Source: Acidobacteriota bacterium
GTDB taxonomy: Bacteria > Acidobacteriota > Terriglobia > Acidiferrales > UBA7541
Direction of reading: 5' to 3'
DNA length: 64,000 nt
Assembly: GCA_013289955.1 (NCBI GenBank)
Contig: JABCYZ010000016.1
Location: 1 to 64,000, forward strand
The notes beneath the pieces are model-generated. The model searched no databases, had not been told where the DNA came from, and worked only from the letters and a program-made list of their open reading frames with translations. Positions 34,589 to 43,701 of the stretch are shown here, piece after piece; the stretch's first letter is position 1, and the number at the start of each line of letters is the position of its first letter. Made by a program: the position numbers and the translations under genes.

Positions 34589-36946
34589 TTACTTCCCAAT
34601 TTCAATCGTCGCAGCAGCGCCATGCGCGGAGTCCGGACTGATCCAGATCGTGGCGCGCGCTGGTTCGACTGTATATTTATTTTGGTCGTCCCAGAGCGCA
34701 AAAGCATCCGGCCCTAGATGGAAAGTTACATGCATTGTTTCGCCGGCCGCAAGTTTTACGTGTTGAAAACTCTTGAGAGCGCGAACCGGCTGCGCCGTGC
34801 TCGTGCCTTCCAGCCGAACATACAACTGAACAGTTTCCTCGCCCGCTCGCCTGCCGCTATTGGTGACGTCGGCGCTGGCGGTTATCTCGGAATTGGACAA
34901 GCGCTTCGTTTCGCGAAGGCCATTGTTTAGGGTTCCAGCGCTCACTTGAGTGGAACTTGCCTCTGTTGGTCCGTAGCTGAAGTTCGTATAGGTGAGCCCG
35001 TAGCCGAACGGAAACTGCGGACTGTTCTGTTCATCGATATATCGCGAGACAAATTTGACCGAGCCTTCCCAAGGCGGCTTGGTGAGATCGGCATCTCCTG
35101 CCGGACGGCCCGTATTGAGCGCATTGTAGTAAAGCGGCTCTTGGCCGACGCTCCGCGGCCAAGTGACGGGAAGTTTTCCGCTTGGATCTGATTCTCCAAA
35201 AAGCGTCCGCACGAGAGCAGGACCGGCCTGCACGCCAGGGAACCAGGCGGCTAGAACCGCTGGAGCATGCTCAAAGGCCCAAGCGAGTGTGAGCGGCCGC
35301 CCGCTAAACAGAACAAGAACGACGGGTTTTCCAGTGCCAACAATCGCCTCGAGCAGTTGTTCCTGGCGGCCTGGCAATCCCAGGTGTGCGCGCGAAGCCG
35401 CCTCGCCGGTCATTTCCGAAGCGTTTTCGCCGAGCGCGAGAATCACAGCATCGGACTCCTCTGCGGTCTCGACAGCTTCTGCTAACTGCTCGTCCGTGGC
35501 TGTGGTGATTTCGCTTCCCTTTGCGTAATGAACTTGATTTGCGCCGAGCCTTTCGGTCAACGAAGCCCGCAAGGTGATGGCTTCCTCTGGGCGTCCTTGT
35601 GCGGACCAGGAACCGAGCATAACCCTGGCATCATCCGCCAGCGGCCCGATAAGCGCGATGTTCTTCAGATCGCCTGAAAGAGGAAGCAAGGGCGATCCGC
35701 CGGCAACCGGCGAATTTTTCAGCAGGACAAAGGAACGCTCTGCCGCCGCGCGCGCAAGCGCCACGCTATCCGGCTGGAGCATTGTGCCTGCTTCCCGCTT
35801 TTCGTCGGCGTAGGGATGCTCGAACAGACCCAGCGCAAATTTGACGCGCAGAACGTCGCGCACCGCTTCGTCCACAGACGCTTCGGGAACCTGGCCGGAG
35901 CGCACAAGATTCACCAGAGTGTCGTGGTAGAAACTGCTGACCATATCCATTTCCACGCCCGCCAGAAAGGCCTTTCGCGCGGCCGTGGCAGGGTCATTGG
36001 CAATGCCGTGAGGAATAAGTTCGGCGATGGAAGTCCAGTCACTGTCAACCATCCCCTGGAATCCCCATTCCTTGCGCAGGATTTGCTTGATAGTGAACGG
36101 GTTGGCCGAAGTGGGGACTCCGTTCAGCGAATCGAACGCAGTCATGATCGTGGCAGCGCCTGCGTCGACGGCTGCGCGGAAAGGAGGCAGGTAGAATTCC
36201 CGAAGGGTATGCTCGGAAATCTCGACTGAGTTGTAGTCCCGCCCGCCCTCGGCGGCGCCATAGCCGACAAAATGTTTGGGGCAGGCCACGGCGCTGTCCG
36301 GCGAGCTGAGGCGCTCGCCCTGATAGCCGAGCACATAGGCCCGCGCCATTGCCGAGACCAGGTAAGGATCCTCGCCCGAGCCTTCCGCCATTCTTCCCCA
36401 GCGCGCGTCTCGCGCGATATCGATCATCGGGGAAAACATCCAGTGAATGCCGCTTGCGGACGCTTCGCGCGCAGCCACGCGCGCAGCCCGCTCAACAAGC
36501 TCAGGATCCCAGGTCGCTGCCAGTCCCAGCGGGATCGGGAATTCGGTGCGATACCCGTGGATTACGTCCAAACCGTATATGAGAGGGATCTTCAGACGCG
36601 ATTTCTCCATCGCCACGCGCTGAAACGCGTTAGCCTCCCGCGCAGTCGTGATGTTGAACAACGCGCCGATCCCGCCCTTCTGGATCATGTCGTTGAAGTC
36701 GGTGCGCCCGGTGCCCGGGCCGGTGGGCTGCCCGGCCGAGTATTGAACCAGTTGGCCGACTTTTTCTTCGAGCGTCATCTTTTGGATAAGGACACTGATT
36801 TTCTGTTCTGTGGCCTGATCGACCAGATTCGCGTGAGGCGGTGCGGATGGGGATGCTTCGAACGGAGTGGAATCTTCGGCAGTGGCGGCTTCGCAACTAA
36901 CCACAAGACAAGCCACAATGGCCAACCGAATCAACGAGGTGAGCAC
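34589..36946 (-). CDS. GH3 beta-glucosidase (BglX-like), predicted lipoprotein
   Basis: A 785-residue GH3 enzyme with N-terminal barrel (about 45-370), GH3 C-terminal domain (about 410-610) and fibronectin-III-like domain (about 660-770). The catalytic Asp lies in GMVDSDWTS; KHFVGYG and SGIHWMFSPMIDIARD are family-typical. The GTG start at 36946 is preferred because it gives a lipoprotein signal, VLTSLIRLAIVACLVVSC, with lipobox VVSC. A TTG at 37090 is a longer alternative but lacks a sensible signal peptide. It removes terminal glucose from beta-linked oligosaccharides in the periplasm; with the GH144 partner, sophorooligosaccharides are the likely substrate. It is divergent from lacI with an operator between. 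Confidence 0.88.
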   Translation of the reverse strand: MLTSLIRLAIVACLVVSCEAATAEDSTPFEASPSAPPHANLVDQATEQKISVLIQKMTLEEKVGQLVQYSAGQPTGPGTGRTDFNDMIQKGGIGALFNITTAREANAFQRVAMEKSRLKIPLIYGLDVIHGYRTEFPIPLGLAATWDPELVERAARVAAREASASGIHWMFSPMIDIARDARWGRMAEGSGEDPYLVSAMARAYVLGYQGERLSSPDSAVACPKHFVGYGAAEGGRDYNSVEISEHTLREFYLPPFRAAVDAGAATIMTAFDSLNGVPTSANPFTIKQILRKEWGFQGMVDSDWTSIAELIPHGIANDPATAARKAFLAGVEMDMVSSFYHDTLVNLVRSGQVPEASVDEAVRDVLRVKFALGLFEHPYADEKREAGTMLQPDSVALARAAAERSFVLLKNSPVAGGSPLLPLSGDLKNIALIGPLADDARVMLGSWSAQGRPEEAITLRASLTERLGANQVHYAKGSEITTATDEQLAEAVETAEESDAVILALGENASEMTGEAASRAHLGLPGRQEQLLEAIVGTGKPVVLVLFSGRPLTLAWAFEHAPAVLAAWFPGVQAGPALVRTLFGESDPSGKLPVTWPRSVGQEPLYYNALNTGRPAGDADLTKPPWEGSVKFVSRYIDEQNSPQFPFGYGLTYTNFSYGPTEASSTQVSAGTLNNGLRETKRLSNSEITASADVTNSGRRAGEETVQLYVRLEGTSTAQPVRALKSFQHVKLAAGETMHVTFHLGPDAFALWDDQNKYTVEPARATIWISPDSAHGAAATIEIGK

Positions 36947-37169
36947 GTTAGCAAGAACTCCGATGGTGCCGCTGGACGTTGAACGACGCGTCCTCAAAAG
37001 CACGAAAACGAAACACGAGCCAAGAAGGCGCGGCCGGCGAACGGCAGGGATCGCGAAACAATACCGAATTCCATGCCATGCAGCCAGCAAAATCCTTATT
37101 CTTAGGGAATTTCAGCAATTCCAAGCCAGGACAAATTCCCGAATCCTTGTCCTCCGCGACAGAAAGAGC

Positions 37170-37198
37170 ATAGTAAACCGATTTAGTAGGATTCACAA
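37170..37198 (-). promoter_or_regulatory. Predicted promoter of the GH3-GH144 operon
   Basis: On the minus strand, TTGTGA (37198-37193), 17 bases, then TACTAT (37175-37170), each matching 4 of 6 consensus bases. The LacI-type operator lies inside the spacer and overlaps the -10, a classic repression layout. Confidence 0.5.
37171..37188. promoter_or_regulatory. LacI-type operator between lacI and the GH3 gene
   Basis: TAGTAAACCGATTTAGTA, an imperfect palindrome with 14 of 18 positions symmetric, centred on CG and fitting AANCGNTT. Fifteen of its first 16 bases match the site at the receptor promoter 7.6 kb away. Confidence 0.65.
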
Positions 37199-37288
37199 GC
37201 AAAGGAAGTCCTTGGACCATTCTACGCCTGTGTTGGACCTTGTCCTCTCTCGGTTGCTTATGGGAGACTACCAGCCCAGACCAAATCT

Positions 37289-38356
37289 ATGCCGCGTCCA
37301 AAACCAAAGGGCAAGTCCGACGCGCGGAAGTCTTCCAGCTCAGGCGTAAGCCTGAAGTCTCTTGCGGAGCATCTTGGGCTTTCTCAAGCCGCCGTCTCTT
37401 TCGTGATCAACCGTTCCCCCGCTGCAAAATCGATACCACACCGCACCCAGGAGCTGATCCGCGCCGCCGCCAAGGAGCTCAATTACCGGCCCAATCATCT
37501 CGCGAGGTCGCTCCGGCAGCAGCGGAGCTTCACGATCGGTGTGGTCGTTCCGGAGATCAGCGAGGGGTACGCCGCTTTGGTGATGTCCGGTATCGAGGAC
37601 CACCTGCTGCAAGAGGGCTACTTTTATTTTGTGGTCAGCCATCGTCATCGAAATGAGCTTATCGAAGAATATCCCCTGCTGCTGCAGCAGCGGGCGGTGG
37701 AAGGGCTGATCGTTGTGGACACGGTGCTTTCGGAAAAAGTCGACGTTCCAAGCGTCGCAGTCTCGGGACACCGGGACGTGCCGGGGGTGACAAACATCGT
37801 CCTAAACCACGCGCGGGCGGCATGCCTCGCGCTCGAACATCTTGTAGACCTTGGGCATCGGCAGTTGGCATTCATTAAAGGCCAGGCGTTCAGCTCCGAT
37901 ACGGAAGTGCGCTGGGAAGCGATACGCGGGGCGGCGAAGAAATTTGGCGTTGGGATTAAGCAGCAACTGACGGGTCAGCTCGAAGGCGAATCTTCTTCGC
38001 CGCTCCTGGGATATCAGGTCACGCAGAAGCTGCTTGCCAGCGGAGAACCGTTTACCGCGCTGTTTACCTTTAACGATATATCCGCCATCGGCGCCATTCA
38101 TGCGCTTCGCGAGGCTGGCCGCCGCGTGCCCCAGGACGTCTCCGTCGTCGGTTTTGACGATATTCAGAGCGCTGCGTTCCAGAATCCTGCGTTGACTACC
38201 GTCCGCCAACCCCTCCGCGAGATGGGGATGATCGGCGCGGAAACTCTGTTGCGGCGGATCACGGCACCGGCGAAAGCACCCTATCCGAAGGAAATCATCG
38301 TCGAGCCCGAGCTGATCGTACGTGCAAGTACCGCCCGTATTTCGCGGCCCGCTTAA
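37289..38356 (+). CDS. LacI-family transcriptional repressor
   Basis: A 355-residue regulator: helix-turn-helix with hinge (about 20-75, VSLKSLAEHLGLSQAAVSFV, then YRPNHLARSL) and a periplasmic-binding-protein-like sensor domain (about 78-345, with LALEHLVDLGHRQLAFI and SVVGFDDIQSA). It probably senses a sugar derived from the glucan attacked by the neighbouring GH144/GH3 enzymes and controls them and the TonB-dependent receptor through the shared operators. It may also control itself, as the site is in its own upstream region. The upstream ribosome site is weak. AAATCGTTT just after its stop also fits the loose operator core but is probably chance. Confidence 0.9.
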   Translation: MPRPKPKGKSDARKSSSSGVSLKSLAEHLGLSQAAVSFVINRSPAAKSIPHRTQELIRAAAKELNYRPNHLARSLRQQRSFTIGVVVPEISEGYAALVMSGIEDHLLQEGYFYFVVSHRHRNELIEEYPLLLQQRAVEGLIVVDTVLSEKVDVPSVAVSGHRDVPGVTNIVLNHARAACLALEHLVDLGHRQLAFIKGQAFSSDTEVRWEAIRGAAKKFGVGIKQQLTGQLEGESSSPLLGYQVTQKLLASGEPFTALFTFNDISAIGAIHALREAGRRVPQDVSVVGFDDIQSAAFQNPALTTVRQPLREMGMIGAETLLRRITAPAKAPYPKEIIVEPELIVRASTARISRPA

Positions 38357-38389
38357 ATCGTTTCCGCTCGAATTGGTCCTTGACCCTGC

Positions 38390-39478
38390 TTACGGCGCGA
38401 GATTGACGGGGCGATCGTAGCCGGTCATTTCCAGATAGCCAACGCCACCAAGCGGCGTTTTTCCTCGGTGCCCTTCGAGATGGATGGCCCCCTCCCAATA
38501 AGACAGCGCGATTTTCGTTTTCCCCGCCAACTCTTGCGTGGCCAGAGCGGTGTGCGCTTCCAATTCGATCTCCCATTTTGATATGACGATTTTCCACGCG
38601 ATGGGATAGGTTGCGTGAGTCGAGGGACTTGTCCAATTTTCCGCTAGTGGTTCTAACGTAAAGTCATCCGCTCGCAAGTGCGTGGATTTGCCCCGGGCAT
38701 CCACAAAAGTGCCCGCGGAAAACGGATCTGCGGAGCCGTCTTTCCTGCGAATGCGAAAGAGCATCAGCTCGGTCTTGTCTTCCAGTTGCAGGCTCAGCCA
38801 GTCCCAGCCAATTTGATCGGCTCCCAGTTGGTGGGTGAAGAATTCGTGGTCCATCCAGGCGAGCCCCGAGACGCCGAGCGTTTCGCCATTTACTTCGAGT
38901 TTTCCCATCGCGGCCAACCGTGTCAGCGAAATGTAGTAGGACGCATGACCCGCTCCTTCTGATTTTTGACTCACGTCGTTTTCCCCATGAATGATCGGTG
39001 GCTTTTCCGGATGGAGCGTCAGATGCAGCTGGAACTGCTTGTCGATGGCTTGCAGCTCCTGATCCGCGCCTTCCCATTGGATCTGCCAGTTGCCATTCCA
39101 AATGCGGGCACTGGATGCGCTCACGCCGGCGATGCCGGGGCCAGCGCGATTGCTTCTTTCCGTGTGATAGAACTTTTGGCCATCCAAATCGCTCAGTGCC
39201 AGATGGGCGAGGTAGATATCCTTCACGTCCCAGGTGGCGGCTTCTGCGGAACCGCGGCTGACCGCTTGGCGGAAAAAAGTCAGTTCGAATCCGTAGTGAC
39301 GGCCGTTTGTGGATTTCAGATTCCCCGTGAAGTACCACCATTCCGTCTGAAAGCCGGGATGATCGAAAAAATCTCTGGGGAATTCGAATCGATAGCCGGG
39401 CACCGCGGTCTGGTATTGCGCCGCAAGCGGGTTGAGAAACAAGAGCGTAGCTGCTAGACCGGCCAGCTTACTCCTCAT
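38390..39478 (-). CDS. AttH/CrtC-like lipocalin-type exported protein
   Basis: A 362-residue protein with a signal peptide (MRSKLAGLAATLLFLNPLAAQ). The two-lipocalin fold of the AttH/carotenoid 1,2-hydratase (hydroxyneurosporene synthase) family shows in FPRDFFDHPGFQTEWWYFTG, YGFELTFFRQAV and GLAWMDHEFFTHQLG. The start at 39478 overlaps the 3' end of the permease gene by 11 bases, so it is coupled to it. Together with the ABC ATPase and permease this matches the AttEFGH set, in which AttH is the periplasmic partner. No carotenoid genes are nearby, so a hydratase role is less likely than a lipid- or isoprenoid-carrier role. Confidence 0.8.
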   Translation of the reverse strand: MRSKLAGLAATLLFLNPLAAQYQTAVPGYRFEFPRDFFDHPGFQTEWWYFTGNLKSTNGRHYGFELTFFRQAVSRGSAEAATWDVKDIYLAHLALSDLDGQKFYHTERSNRAGPGIAGVSASSARIWNGNWQIQWEGADQELQAIDKQFQLHLTLHPEKPPIIHGENDVSQKSEGAGHASYYISLTRLAAMGKLEVNGETLGVSGLAWMDHEFFTHQLGADQIGWDWLSLQLEDKTELMLFRIRRKDGSADPFSAGTFVDARGKSTHLRADDFTLEPLAENWTSPSTHATYPIAWKIVISKWEIELEAHTALATQELAGKTKIALSYWEGAIHLEGHRGKTPLGGVGYLEMTGYDRPVNLAP

Positions 39479-42023
39479 GGACAGCCTCGAGTGGATTGAG
39501 CCGCACAGCAACCTGCGCGGGATACAAACCGGCCAGTACTGTGGCTAGATAAACTACGCTGATCGCTCCCAGCAGAACCGCGACCGGCCAGTGGAATCGA
39601 ATGCTCCAGCCGAAGGATTGCTTGTTGATGACGTAGATCAGTACGAGCGAAAGCGCGAACCCCAAAGCCAGCCCTGCGAAATTTGCGAGCAGGCCAAGGA
39701 GACCCGCTTCGACAAGGATCTGCTTCCGTACTTGGCCAGCGGACGCTCCGAGAAAGCGGAGCAGGCCGAGTTCGCGGCGGCGGTCGATGACGAGAGCGAG
39801 CAGGGCGCCCGCGACTCCCATCACCGCGACAATCACGGCGACGGCCTCCAGTGCGTAGGTAATGGCGAAGGTGCGGTCGAAAATGCGGATCGCCTCGGTA
39901 CGCAAATCCCGGTTCGAAGCGACCAACACACGATAGCCGGCGGAAGCTTCGGTAATTTCCTCTTGCACGGTCTCGCTCGTCGCATGGGGAGTGACATAAA
40001 TGGCGAGGTTCGAGGGTGCGGGGTCGGGGAGATAACGGAGCATGGTCTGGCGGTCCATCAGAATGGTGCCGCGCTCGCTTCCGTAGTCGTAATAAACATC
40101 GACAATGCGAAAGGAGGCACGCGTGGCTCCCAGCCGGAGGGTGATTGTGCCGCCCGCGCGTACGTGGTGCTTATAGGTGAACGGCTCGCTGACAAGTACG
40201 GCGTCGGCGCCACGAATCTGAGAGAGAACCTGTTCGGTTGGCCGACCGGAGAAAAAATTCGAGCGGTGATCCGACCGCAGGGCGCTTAGGTCCACCGATG
40301 CCAATGTCGCCGGCAATCCATCGTAGCTGATTTCATAGGCGCGCAGCCGGTCAACACCCGCAACGCCGGGCAGCTTGCTGATTTTGTCCGCCAATTCCAG
40401 CGACACTGTCGGATGGCGATCGGGAGCAGGGGCGCCGGCTGGCCGCAGATAGAGATCGGCGGGAAGCCGATCGTTCATCCAGAGGAGCACCGTTTCGCGG
40501 AAGCTGCCGACCATGATTCCCACGGAAGCCATCATCGCGATGGCGGTCGAAAGCGCGCCAACGAGAACGGAAGTGCGCCGAAGCGAGGCTGATAGGCTTT
40601 GCGATGCAAGCAGCGCTTCAACCCCCAGGATTTTTCCGAGCCAGCGGGAACTGCGAGAGAGGATCGCATCGGCGAATGCCGGAATCGCCAGTGCGGACGC
40701 GACAACCAGCAAGATGGCCGCGAAATAGCCGAAGACAGGCTTGCCCCCCATCGGAGGAACCCGCGCTGCCACAACTGCCGCGATGCCCAGCGCCAGCGCA
40801 AACCACAGATCGCGCGATTTGTGGATGCGAGTCATGTACTCGCGCCTGCCGCGCGCCATGGCTTCTACCGGCGATACGAGCGAGGCTTCGCGCGCGAGCG
40901 AGTACGCGGAGACAATGGCGACGCCCGGGCCGATGACGAGCGCTAGCGTTACGGACCAGGCATTCAATTCGATGGATCCCGGACGACTGCTCACGTAAAG
41001 AGATTCGACCGTGGCGGCCATGAGCTTCACTGCTCCCGAGGCCATGACCCGGCCGACCGGGAGACCAAACGCGGCGCCAGCCAGACCGAAAAAAGCCGCT
41101 TCGCCGATGAATGCCGTGAGCACTGCTCCGCGGCTGGCGCCCAACGCGCGCACAATTCCAGTTTCGGGCCGGCGGCGCACGACGGAAACGGAAATCGTGT
41201 TGTAGATCAGAAAAGCGCCGACAATCAGCGCAATATAACTGAGCAGCCGCAGGTTCCACCGGAAGGCCGCAAGCATACGGCGATTTTCATCGGTGCCGCT
41301 GCCCTGTGCGCGAATTTCCACGCCAGCCGGCAGCGCGGCGCGCAAACGCTCGCGCCACTCCTCGATACTCGGAACTTCCGGAACCTTCAGCAGGATGCGG
41401 TCGACGCGGCCGAAGCGATGGAGCGCGCGTTGTGCTGCCGCGAGGTCCATTACGATGGCAGATTCGTTGCCGTTGGAATCCGGGTAAACACCTCGGACTG
41501 TGAATTCACGGAGTTGATCGTTGATCAGCAAGCGCACCTGATCGCCGGGTTTTTTCCCGAGGCTTGCGCCGACCCAAATACTGTCCGGACTTTCGAGGAA
41601 ATGCATCGCATCTTCGGCCGGCAGAAACGATTCAGCCGAGCCCAGCGAAGGGCTTTCCGACCTGTTCCAGGAGCTGCTTTCTGCAACCAAATCGAGGCCA
41701 AGCAAAGGGAGGGTTTGCTGCGTGACGGCGATGACCGCCGAATCTTCGATGCGGGGCGAAATACGAATGGAATAGGGAAGCGCCGTGAGAGTTCCAACCA
41801 CCGCTTCGGGTACGCCTCCGGACGCCATAATTTCCAGGTCGTTGTCGCCGGCGAGAGTTTCCATCGAGGCGCGGAAAGAACCGGCCGCCGCCGTTCCGGC
41901 GAGCTCGATCGCCAAGACCACAGCAACGCCGAGAGTCACAGCAAGAATAGTCAGGAGGGCACGCACCGGTTCGAGCAGGAGCGGGCGAAGCATCAAGCGA
42001 TAGAAAAGGAAGAGGCGTCCCAT
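39468..42023 (-). CDS. FtsX-type ABC transporter permease, two permease halves in one chain (AttF/AttG-like)
   Basis: An 851-residue inner-membrane protein: membrane helix near the start (LLTILAVTLGVAVVLAIELA), periplasmic MacB-like domain (about 50-255), three FtsX helices (about 260-400), a second periplasmic region, and a second FtsX module at about 720-845. FtsX-type exporters do not move cargo through the membrane in the usual way but extract lipoproteins or lipids, or act as mechanotransmitters. The ATPase gene ends 1 base before its start. AttF and AttG are separate genes in some species; here they appear as one polypeptide. Confidence 0.88.
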   Translation of the reverse strand: MGRLFLFYRLMLRPLLLEPVRALLTILAVTLGVAVVLAIELAGTAAAGSFRASMETLAGDNDLEIMASGGVPEAVVGTLTALPYSIRISPRIEDSAVIAVTQQTLPLLGLDLVAESSSWNRSESPSLGSAESFLPAEDAMHFLESPDSIWVGASLGKKPGDQVRLLINDQLREFTVRGVYPDSNGNESAIVMDLAAAQRALHRFGRVDRILLKVPEVPSIEEWRERLRAALPAGVEIRAQGSGTDENRRMLAAFRWNLRLLSYIALIVGAFLIYNTISVSVVRRRPETGIVRALGASRGAVLTAFIGEAAFFGLAGAAFGLPVGRVMASGAVKLMAATVESLYVSSRPGSIELNAWSVTLALVIGPGVAIVSAYSLAREASLVSPVEAMARGRREYMTRIHKSRDLWFALALGIAAVVAARVPPMGGKPVFGYFAAILLVVASALAIPAFADAILSRSSRWLGKILGVEALLASQSLSASLRRTSVLVGALSTAIAMMASVGIMVGSFRETVLLWMNDRLPADLYLRPAGAPAPDRHPTVSLELADKISKLPGVAGVDRLRAYEISYDGLPATLASVDLSALRSDHRSNFFSGRPTEQVLSQIRGADAVLVSEPFTYKHHVRAGGTITLRLGATRASFRIVDVYYDYGSERGTILMDRQTMLRYLPDPAPSNLAIYVTPHATSETVQEEITEASAGYRVLVASNRDLRTEAIRIFDRTFAITYALEAVAVIVAVMGVAGALLALVIDRRRELGLLRFLGASAGQVRKQILVEAGLLGLLANFAGLALGFALSLVLIYVINKQSFGWSIRFHWPVAVLLGAISVVYLATVLAGLYPAQVAVRLNPLEAVHEE

Positions 42024-42024
42024 G

Positions 42025-42702
42025 TCAGCGCCTTAGGATCTCTTCTATTTTTCCGTCGCGCAGGCGCACGACGGCGTCGGCGAGCGCAGCCGCTTCCGCG
42101 CTGTGCGTGGCCAGGAGAGTCGCGGTGTTCTGTTCGCGGGTCAGCCGTTTCAACAACTCCAGGATGATCGCGCCCGTCACGGTGTCAAGATTTCCTGTTG
42201 GTTCGTCGGCGAGAAGAAGGGCTGGCGATTGGATGAGCGCTCGCGCAATGCCTACGCGCTGCATCTGCCCGCCGGAAAGTTGGTGTGGATAGCGGTCGCC
42301 CAAGCCATCGAGTTCAACCGACGCCAGACGCTCGCGGGCGGCGGCGCGCGCATTCGGCTTGCCGGCAAGAAGCAGCGGCAGCTCAACGTTTTCAAAAACG
42401 GTCAGCGTGTGGAGCAATTGAAACGATTGGAAAATGAATCCGACTTTTTCGCGACGCAGTGCAGTCAAGCCGGCGTCGTTCAGGGTCGATGTATCGACGC
42501 CGTCGATCATTACGCGGCCGGCAGTGGGGAAGTCCATGGCACCCGCGAGATTCAGCAGCGTCGATTTTCCGCAGCCGCTGCGGCCGACAAGCGCAACGAA
42601 TTCTCCACGGTTTACATCGAGCGAGACGCTGTCCAGCGCGTGGACCGGCTGGCCGTCGGTGAGGTAGTCCTTAGAGACTGTTTGCAGCGAGACAATCGCC
42701 AT
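42025..42702 (-). CDS. LolD/AttE-like ABC transporter ATP-binding protein
   Basis: A 225-residue ATPase with Walker A GRSGCGKST, signature LSGGQMQRVGIARAL and Walker B LLADEPTGNLD, all intact. The sequence type (FIFQSFQLLHTLTVFENVELPLL) is of the LolD/MacB group that pairs with FtsX permeases. It is the first gene of a three-gene minus-strand operon with the permease and the AttH-like protein. Confidence 0.92.
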   Translation of the reverse strand: MAIVSLQTVSKDYLTDGQPVHALDSVSLDVNRGEFVALVGRSGCGKSTLLNLAGAMDFPTAGRVMIDGVDTSTLNDAGLTALRREKVGFIFQSFQLLHTLTVFENVELPLLLAGKPNARAAARERLASVELDGLGDRYPHQLSGGQMQRVGIARALIQSPALLLADEPTGNLDTVTGAIILELLKRLTREQNTATLLATHSAEAAALADAVVRLRDGKIEEILRR

Positions 42703-42834
42703 AACCTGAGACGGCGCCCTTAGAAGACAATAGGCCGGCAGCGCGCAGCGGCAGAGAACCGGGCCTCCGGCGGCAGCCAGCGGGCTGCCGCGTGCCGTGT
42801 GTTTCGTTTTGAGCTTGCGGATACTTTCTTCCCG

Positions 42835-43389
42835 CTATTTTCTTGCTTGAACGATGGCTTTCTCAATTGCCGCGGTGACTTCCGGCGAATCCGGCGTGAC
42901 TGCCGGCTCGAAACGTGCAAGCACGCGCCCATTCGGTCCGATCAGGAATTTCGTAAAATTCCACTGAATCTCGCCGCCAGTCTGCGGATTGGCTGCTTTG
43001 TCCGTCAGAAATTGATACAGCGGCGTCTTGTCATCGCCCTTGACGGAAACTTTCGCCATCATCGGGAAAGTTACGCTGTATTTGGACTGGCAGAAAGTCT
43101 TGATTTCCTGATTCGTGCCCGGTTCCTGCGCGCCGAAATTGTTTGCGGGAATGCCAACGATCACGAATCCGCGGTCTTTGTATTTCTCATACACCGCTTC
43201 GAGCGCCGTGTATTGCGGAGTGAATCCGCAACGGCTCGCCACGTTCACCAGCAGGACGATTTTTCCCTTGTAGGAAGCGAGCGGCGCAGGCTGTCCGTCG
43301 ATCGAATTGAGAGTGAAGTCGTAAACGGACTTATCCGCTGCCATGAGTGCGGTCGCAAAAAACATCAGACAAATCAGAAACTTGGTCAT
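42835..43389 (-). CDS. Glutathione peroxidase family protein (Cys type), exported
   Basis: A 184-residue thioredoxin-fold peroxidase. The start at 43389 (MTKFLICLMFFATALMAADK) gives a signal peptide and has GAGGGG upstream; the open frame extends far beyond but that part is not protein-like. The catalytic Cys is in NVASRCGFTPQY, and the Gln and Trp partners are in GIPANNFGAQEPG and IQWNFTKFLI. It probably reduces H2O2 or lipid peroxides in the periplasm using thioredoxin-like donors, since Cys-type bacterial members usually do not need glutathione. It lies upstream of the AttE-like gene on the same strand, 132 bases away. Confidence 0.9.
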   Translation of the reverse strand: MTKFLICLMFFATALMAADKSVYDFTLNSIDGQPAPLASYKGKIVLLVNVASRCGFTPQYTALEAVYEKYKDRGFVIVGIPANNFGAQEPGTNQEIKTFCQSKYSVTFPMMAKVSVKGDDKTPLYQFLTDKAANPQTGGEIQWNFTKFLIGPNGRVLARFEPAVTPDSPEVTAAIEKAIVQARK

Positions 43390-43701
43390 ATCCCCTCTTT
43401 CCTCCACACTCTCTTTTACCCTGATCCGTGGGCAAGGGCAAACTGAGATAGCTGCCCCCGGTGCTGCATCGCCCGAGGCGGCCTGGAAAGCTCCCTCGGC
43501 GAGCCAAACACCCATTGAGCCTTGACTTGCGCTGTTATAGACTGCGCTCGCCGAATTCGAGTCTAGGGGCGGCAGGGATTCCACTGTACCAAGCGCGCTC
43601 TCGCCAATAAGGGGCTGGTGCGGGCGTCGCTCTCGCGAAGGCCAGATCAACTGACCCACAGATTCCGCTGACCTTGTTCGGCGGAAGCCAAGGAGGAACG
43701 G
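43390..43701. other. Divergent intergenic region
   Basis: About 312 bases between the peroxidase (minus) and symporter (plus) genes. It must carry both promoters but I cannot pick good -35/-10 pairs. An inverted pair GAATTCGAGTC/GACT near 43553 is weak. Confidence 0.35.

Noticed and set aside
38352..38366. AAATCGTTT after the lacI stop as a third LacI operator
   Set aside because: It fits the loose core only, lies in a convergent 3' region, and lacks the extended match shared by the other two sites.
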